Shown piece after piece: positions 21,600 to 25,132 of a stretch of DNA of 25,132 bases. The position numbers and the translations under genes are program-made. The stretch is from positions 1 through 25,132 of the forward strand of contig JAWLDB010000019.1 of the NCBI GenBank assembly GCA_041686915.1. The letters run 5' to 3'. The notes below the pieces were generated by a model, which made no database searches, was not told the origin of the DNA, and worked only from the letters and a program-made list of their open reading frames with translations. The DNA is from JAWLDB01 sp041686915. GTDB taxonomy: Bacteria; Bacillota; UBA994; UBA5500. Every line of letters begins with the position of its first letter. Within the stretch, counting starts at the first letter, position 1.

Positions 21600-23951
21600 A
21601 TGAGTAAGATTAGAATTTATGAACTGGCTAAAGAGTTGAACGTCCCTAGCAAGAAGCTGGTTGACGCGCTGGCTGACTTGAACTTAGATGTGCAAAATCA
21701 CATGAGTACTATAGACGACAAAGTGGCAGATATTATCCGCGATGTGCTAAAACCACGCGCCAAAAAGAGCAAACGCCCGGACGCAGCTGATGCTCCCCCA
21801 GAGAAGGCGGACCCAGCTAAGATTACCGCGCAGCCAGAATTACCGCAGGAAAACCAGACCAAAACCAGCCCGAGCCCTAGCGCACCCAAGGCCGAGCCGA
21901 AGAAGGAGACTGACACACACCACATGGCTGACAAAAGCACAGGTAGACCAAACAATACAGAAAGCCAAGCATCCCCTGCTCAACCCGAAAAGCTTCCTAC
22001 CTATGTAGAGGAGTACTTGGAGGTAGACGAGAAGGTCGCTCCGGCTAATAAGACTCAGCGTCCTAAACGCCCGGTGGCCGGGAAGGCCGAAAACGATAAA
22101 GGCAGGCCGCGTCAACAGGATAACAGGCGCAATAACAACAATCAGCACAATAACCGGCGCCGCGAAGAACCCGTACGCAAAGTTGAGGCGAGCGTGGTCA
22201 AGCTTCCTGCTGAAGATATTACCGTTGGCGACTTGGCTCAGTTGATGAAACGGCCCGCTGCCGAGGTAATCAAGAAACTGATTGAGTACGGCATAATGGC
22301 CGCCATCAACCAATCGATAGATATCGATACAGCCACTTTGGTGGCAACTGACCTGGGCTACAAGGTAGAACAGGCAGCACCACCTGCACCTGAGTACGAC
22401 AATCCCTTTGAGATACCAGTTGAACCAGACCGTCCTGATGATCTGAAGCTAAGACCACCGGTTGTTACTGTCATGGGCCATGTTGACCATGGCAAGACCA
22501 GCTTGCTCGACGCCATCCGCCGCACCAATGTAACAGCATCAGAAGCGGGCGGGATCACGCAGCACATCGGTGCTTACCAGGTTGAGGTTATGGACCGGCA
22601 GGTCACTTTCCTCGATACTCCTGGGCATGAAGCATTCACTGCCATGCGCGCAAGGGGTGCCAAGGCAACTGATATTGCCGTATTGGTGGTTGCCGCTGAT
22701 GACGGGATTATGCCACAGACAGTGGAAGCTATCAATCACGCCAAGGCAGCCGGCGTACCGATCATTGTGGCTGTCAACAAGGTAGACAGGCCTAATGCCA
22801 ACCCGGATCGCGTGAAGCAGCAGCTGCCTGAGCACGGCTTAGTGCCGGAAGAATGGGGTGGCGATACTATTTGCGTGCATGTATCCGCCTTGAAGCGCGA
22901 AGGCATTGATGACCTGCTTGCCGCAATTTTGACTGTGGCAGAGATAGCTGAACTGAAAGCCAACCCTAACAAGCTGGCTCGAGGCGTAGTCATCGAGGCC
23001 AAAGTGGACAAAGGACGCGGTCCTGTCGCCACCGTTCTAGTTCATGAAGGAACTCTCAATGTCGGTGATGCTATACTCGCCGGAATGGCTGTCGGTCGCA
23101 TCAGGGCCATGGTCAGTGACAAGGGTCGTAGGCTGAAGAGCGCCGGTCCCTCTGCGCCTGTTGAGATTGTAGGCCTTTCAGACGTAGCCGGAGCTGGCGA
23201 TCCATTCATGGCGTTTGAAGATGAGAAGATCGCACGTAACTACGCTGATAAAATGCGGGAGAGCAAACGCAGGGAAGAGATGAAGAAAACCTCCCGCGTT
23301 TCGTTGGATGATCTCTTTAACCAGATTCAGCAGGGCGAAGTTAAGGAACTGCGCGTGATTGTGAAAGCTGACGTACAAGGCTCGATAGAGGCTCTACGGG
23401 GCTCCTTTGAGAAGCTTAGCAATCAGCAGGTTGAAGTCAAGGTTATCCACGAAGGCGTAGGCCCGGTTAATGAGAGTGACATTCTATTGGCTGATGCGTC
23501 TCAGGCCATCATTGTTGGCTTTAACGTGCGGCCTGATTCCACCACGCGAAAGTTGGCCGAGCAAAAGGATATTGATATCAGGCTTTACCGCGTCATTTAT
23601 GACGCAATTGAGGATCTGCAGAAAGCCATGAAGGGCATGTTGGCGCCTGTCTTTAAGGAAGTTGTGCTTGGCCAGGCTCAGGTTCGACAGGTGTTCAAGG
23701 TAACCAAGGTCGGTACTATCGCTGGTAGCTATATCACCGACGGCAAAATCACCCGTTCAGCACTGGTGCGTTTAATTCGTGGTGGTGTTGTTGTCTATGA
23801 AGGCCGCATAGACTCACTCAAACGCTTTAAGGATGACGTGAAAGAAGTTGCCACAGGTTATGAGTGCGGCATTGGTCTTGAAAACTTCAATGACTTGAAG
23901 GAAGGCGACGTGATCGAAGCCTTCATCAACGAAAAGGTTGAGCAGGCATAA
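21600..23951 (+). CDS. infB: Translation initiation factor IF-2
   Basis: IF-2 is the GTPase that places initiator tRNA on the 30S subunit and drives subunit joining. The 783-residue protein starts with an IF2_N domain (KIRIYELAKELNVPSKKLVD). A long charged, low-complexity linker follows (about 55-195), rich in Lys, Pro, Ala, Glu and Asn. A second IF2_N domain spans about 200-255. The G domain has GHVDHGKT at 293-300, TQHIGAY, DTPGH near 339 and NKVD at 393-396. Domains II, III and IV end the protein (VYEGRIDSLKRFKDDVKEVA and GYECGIGLENFNDLKEGD). ATG 21600 follows GTGGAGGTGGG; an in-frame ATG at 21540 is inside ylxQ. All GTPase motifs are intact. Confidence 0.98.
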   Translation: MSKIRIYELAKELNVPSKKLVDALADLNLDVQNHMSTIDDKVADIIRDVLKPRAKKSKRPDAADAPPEKADPAKITAQPELPQENQTKTSPSPSAPKAEPKKETDTHHMADKSTGRPNNTESQASPAQPEKLPTYVEEYLEVDEKVAPANKTQRPKRPVAGKAENDKGRPRQQDNRRNNNNQHNNRRREEPVRKVEASVVKLPAEDITVGDLAQLMKRPAAEVIKKLIEYGIMAAINQSIDIDTATLVATDLGYKVEQAAPPAPEYDNPFEIPVEPDRPDDLKLRPPVVTVMGHVDHGKTSLLDAIRRTNVTASEAGGITQHIGAYQVEVMDRQVTFLDTPGHEAFTAMRARGAKATDIAVLVVAADDGIMPQTVEAINHAKAAGVPIIVAVNKVDRPNANPDRVKQQLPEHGLVPEEWGGDTICVHVSALKREGIDDLLAAILTVAEIAELKANPNKLARGVVIEAKVDKGRGPVATVLVHEGTLNVGDAILAGMAVGRIRAMVSDKGRRLKSAGPSAPVEIVGLSDVAGAGDPFMAFEDEKIARNYADKMRESKRREEMKKTSRVSLDDLFNQIQQGEVKELRVIVKADVQGSIEALRGSFEKLSNQQVEVKVIHEGVGPVNESDILLADASQAIIVGFNVRPDSTTRKLAEQKDIDIRLYRVIYDAIEDLQKAMKGMLAPVFKEVVLGQAQVRQVFKVTKVGTIAGSYITDGKITRSALVRLIRGGVVVYEGRIDSLKRFKDDVKEVATGYECGIGLENFNDLKEGDVIEAFINEKVEQA

Positions 23952-23960
23952 AGCTCTAGC

Positions 23961-24014
23961 CCAAAGATACAGCCAGGTATCACTTTGGCCATACTAAAAG
24001 TGCTACAGAGCACT
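23961..24014 (+). other. Tandem hairpins in the infB-rbfA gap
   Basis: First hairpin: CCAAAG (23961-23966) pairs with CTTTGG (23983-23988) and ATAC (23967-23970) with GTAT (23977-23980), with a two-base bulge and a six-base loop. Second hairpin: AGTGCT (23999-24004) pairs perfectly with AGCACT (24009-24014) around ACAG. Neither is followed by a T run, so they are not ordinary terminators; they may be RNA processing or stability elements. The gap holds no gene, and ylxP, found here in B. subtilis, is absent. Confidence 0.45.
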
Positions 24015-24051
24015 ACGCTTGCTGGCACAAACCAATATCGGAGGGATACCT

Positions 24052-24417
24052 ATGACCCAGTTTAGGCCTGAACGGTTGCGGGGTCTGCTACAGGCCGAGA
24101 TTAGCGATATCATCCGCAACGAGCTGAAGGATCCACGGATTGGCTTTGCATCCATCACTTCTGTCGAAGTATCTAATGACCTGAGACACGTTAAGGCATT
24201 CGTTAGTGTCTTGGGCAGCGACAGTGAGCGGGAAGATACCCTGGCAGCGTTGACCAAGGCTGCGGGTTTCATCCGCACGGAGGTGGGGCGCCGAATCTCT
24301 CTGCGGCATACTCCGGAGATTATCTTCCGGCCCGATGACTCCATTGAGCATGGCACCCATATTAACGCGCTGCTGCGCAAACTGGAGCAGGAAGAAAGGC
24401 AAAAACCTAATGGCTAG
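24052..24417 (+). CDS. rbfA: Ribosome-binding factor A
   Basis: RbfA is a KH-fold cold-shock factor for late 30S maturation near the 5' end of 16S rRNA. The 121-residue protein has the standard motifs: RPERLRGLLQAEISDIIRNE at the N-terminus, LKDPRIGFASITSVEVSNDL, RHVKAFVSVLG, GFIRTEVGRRISLRHTPEII and the final IEHGTHINALLRKLEQEE. ATG 24052 follows CGGAGGGA at 24039-24046; an in-frame ATG at 24019 lacks this site. It is separated from infB by 100 bases but overlaps the following DHH gene by 8 bases. Confidence 0.97.
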   Translation: MTQFRPERLRGLLQAEISDIIRNELKDPRIGFASITSVEVSNDLRHVKAFVSVLGSDSEREDTLAALTKAAGFIRTEVGRRISLRHTPEIIFRPDDSIEHGTHINALLRKLEQEERQKPNG

Positions 24418-25132
24418 CATAGCAGCACTGAAACAGGTGGCGGCCGCCTTGGCACAGGCGCGCCGCCTGCTTCTCGTTGGTCATATTTCTCCAGACGGCG
24501 ATAGCTTGGGATCACTCTTCGCTCTGCAACTGGCTCTGCAGCGTATAGGTAAGCAGGCGATAGTCTACGTGCAGCAAGGGGTTCCAGACCAGTACAAGTT
24601 CTTACCAGGGGCAGAAGGTGCGATTAAGGATCAGGCCGGTCTGGCAGTCGCCTTCGACCTGCTTGTAGCACTCGACTGCGGTGATTGGGAGCGGCTTGGT
24701 TTAGGTGACCAGTTTGCACACCTGCCAATCGTCAACATCGACCATCACCGCACTACTATTGGCATGGGTCAGGTGAACTACGTGGACGGAGAAGCTGCTG
24801 CCACCGGCCAGTTGATCTACTATCTGCTGCTCGGGATGGAAGTATCAATTGATGCGGAGATTGCGACTTGCCTCTATTCGGCGCTTGCTAGTGACACCGG
24901 CTTTTTCCGGCATGCAAACACAACGGCTGAGGTTCACCGTATAGCCGCCGAACTCCTTTCAACCGGAGCAGACCACAGGGCTGTTGCTGAAAGCCTGATG
25001 ACCCGCAGCCGAGAGTTCCTCAAGGCCTTAGCTTTGCTGCTAGGCAGGTTGGAGCTCTTGGCCGGGGGAGAAGCCGTATATACCTGGCTAGATCGGCATG
25101 ACTTGCAGACCATTGGGGCAACGGCTAGTGAG
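24410..25132 (+). CDS. nrnA: DHH/DHHA1 phosphoesterase, NrnA-type (3' end outside window)
   Basis: The open frame runs from ATG 24410 to the window edge without a stop, giving 241 residues of a protein usually about 320 long. It has the DHH active-site motifs in order: HISPDGDSLGS (metal-binding His and Asp), VALDCGD, NIDHH and SDTGFF. The DHHA1 substrate domain begins near the cut. NrnA-type enzymes degrade nanoRNA and convert pAp to AMP; some relatives act on cyclic dinucleotide products. The start overlaps the end of rbfA by 8 bases, with AGGAAGAAAGG a little upstream, so it is the same operon. rbfA-nrnA (then truB-ribF) is a common clostridial order. The specific substrate cannot be told from the sequence. 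Confidence 0.9.
   Translation, partial: MASIAALKQVAAALAQARRLLLVGHISPDGDSLGSLFALQLALQRIGKQAIVYVQQGVPDQYKFLPGAEGAIKDQAGLAVAFDLLVALDCGDWERLGLGDQFAHLPIVNIDHHRTTIGMGQVNYVDGEAAATGQLIYYLLLGMEVSIDAEIATCLYSALASDTGFFRHANTTAEVHRIAAELLSTGADHRAVAESLMTRSREFLKALALLLGRLELLAGGEAVYTWLDRHDLQTIGATASE

Noticed and set aside
21840..22160. Low-complexity Lys/Pro/Asn-rich stretch in infB as a possible repeat or insertion
   Set aside because: A variable charged linker between the two IF2_N domains is normal for IF-2; no DNA repeat unit is seen.
1..25132. Mobile elements, CRISPR arrays, tRNA/rRNA genes, defence systems or toxin-antitoxin pairs
   Set aside because: No transposase or integrase motifs, regular spaced repeats, tRNA-like cloverleaf or defence domains were recognised in either strand; the gene content is housekeeping and motility.

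Overview
The window reads as a chromosomal backbone segment of a motile member of the Bacillota (Firmicutes), most likely a clostridial lineage. The evidence is gene order. The end of a fla/che operon (cheB-cheA-cheW-cheC-cheD-sigD, then a SwrB-like gene) runs into rpsB-tsf-pyrH-frr-uppS-cdsA-dxr-rseP-ispG and then rimP-nusA-ylxR-ylxQ-infB-rbfA-nrnA. This is the Bacillus/Clostridium arrangement. The fapA (DUF342) gene after sigD and nrnA directly after rbfA favour Clostridia over Bacillus. Shine-Dalgarno sequences are strong (AGGAGG type) and GTG/TTG starts are common. No genus can be named from the sequence alone. Every gene is on the + strand and no gene is visibly broken. Only the first (cheB) and last (nrnA-type) genes are cut, by the window edges.

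Region 1 (1-7998) is one tightly packed chemotaxis/motility transcription unit. It holds cheB (3' end), cheA, cheW, cheC, cheD, the flagellar sigma factor, fapA, a small Gln-rich protein, a SwrB-like membrane coiled-coil protein and a CgeB-like glycosyltransferase. It ends at an intrinsic terminator whose stem contains the last gene's stop codon.

Region 2 (7999-9682) is a lone murJ-type lipid II flippase gene with its own possible promoter. It sits between the motility operon and rpsB, where Bacillus has nothing.

Region 3 (9683-11405) carries rpsB and tsf. A consensus-like promoter precedes a structured rpsB leader. A terminator-like hairpin with a competing fold separates rpsB from tsf, and a strong terminator follows tsf.

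Region 4 (11406-19332) runs from pyrH to the MgtC-family gene. It covers UMP kinase, ribosome recycling, a small PASTA-like protein, undecaprenyl-PP synthase, CDP-DAG synthase, two MEP-pathway enzymes (dxr and ispG) flanking the site-2 protease rseP, a family 2 glycosyltransferase and an MgtC-like membrane protein. The last two lie where proS and polC are found in Bacillus and many clostridia.

Region 5 (19333-25132) is the nusA/infB operon. It starts from a near-perfect extended -10 promoter and has a hairpin leader suited to NusA autoregulation.

I found no mobile element, CRISPR array, tRNA, rRNA or strongly novel multi-gene system. The points worth a second look are the RNA leaders and attenuators, the three small poorly characterised proteins, and the non-standard insertions in otherwise conserved gene order.
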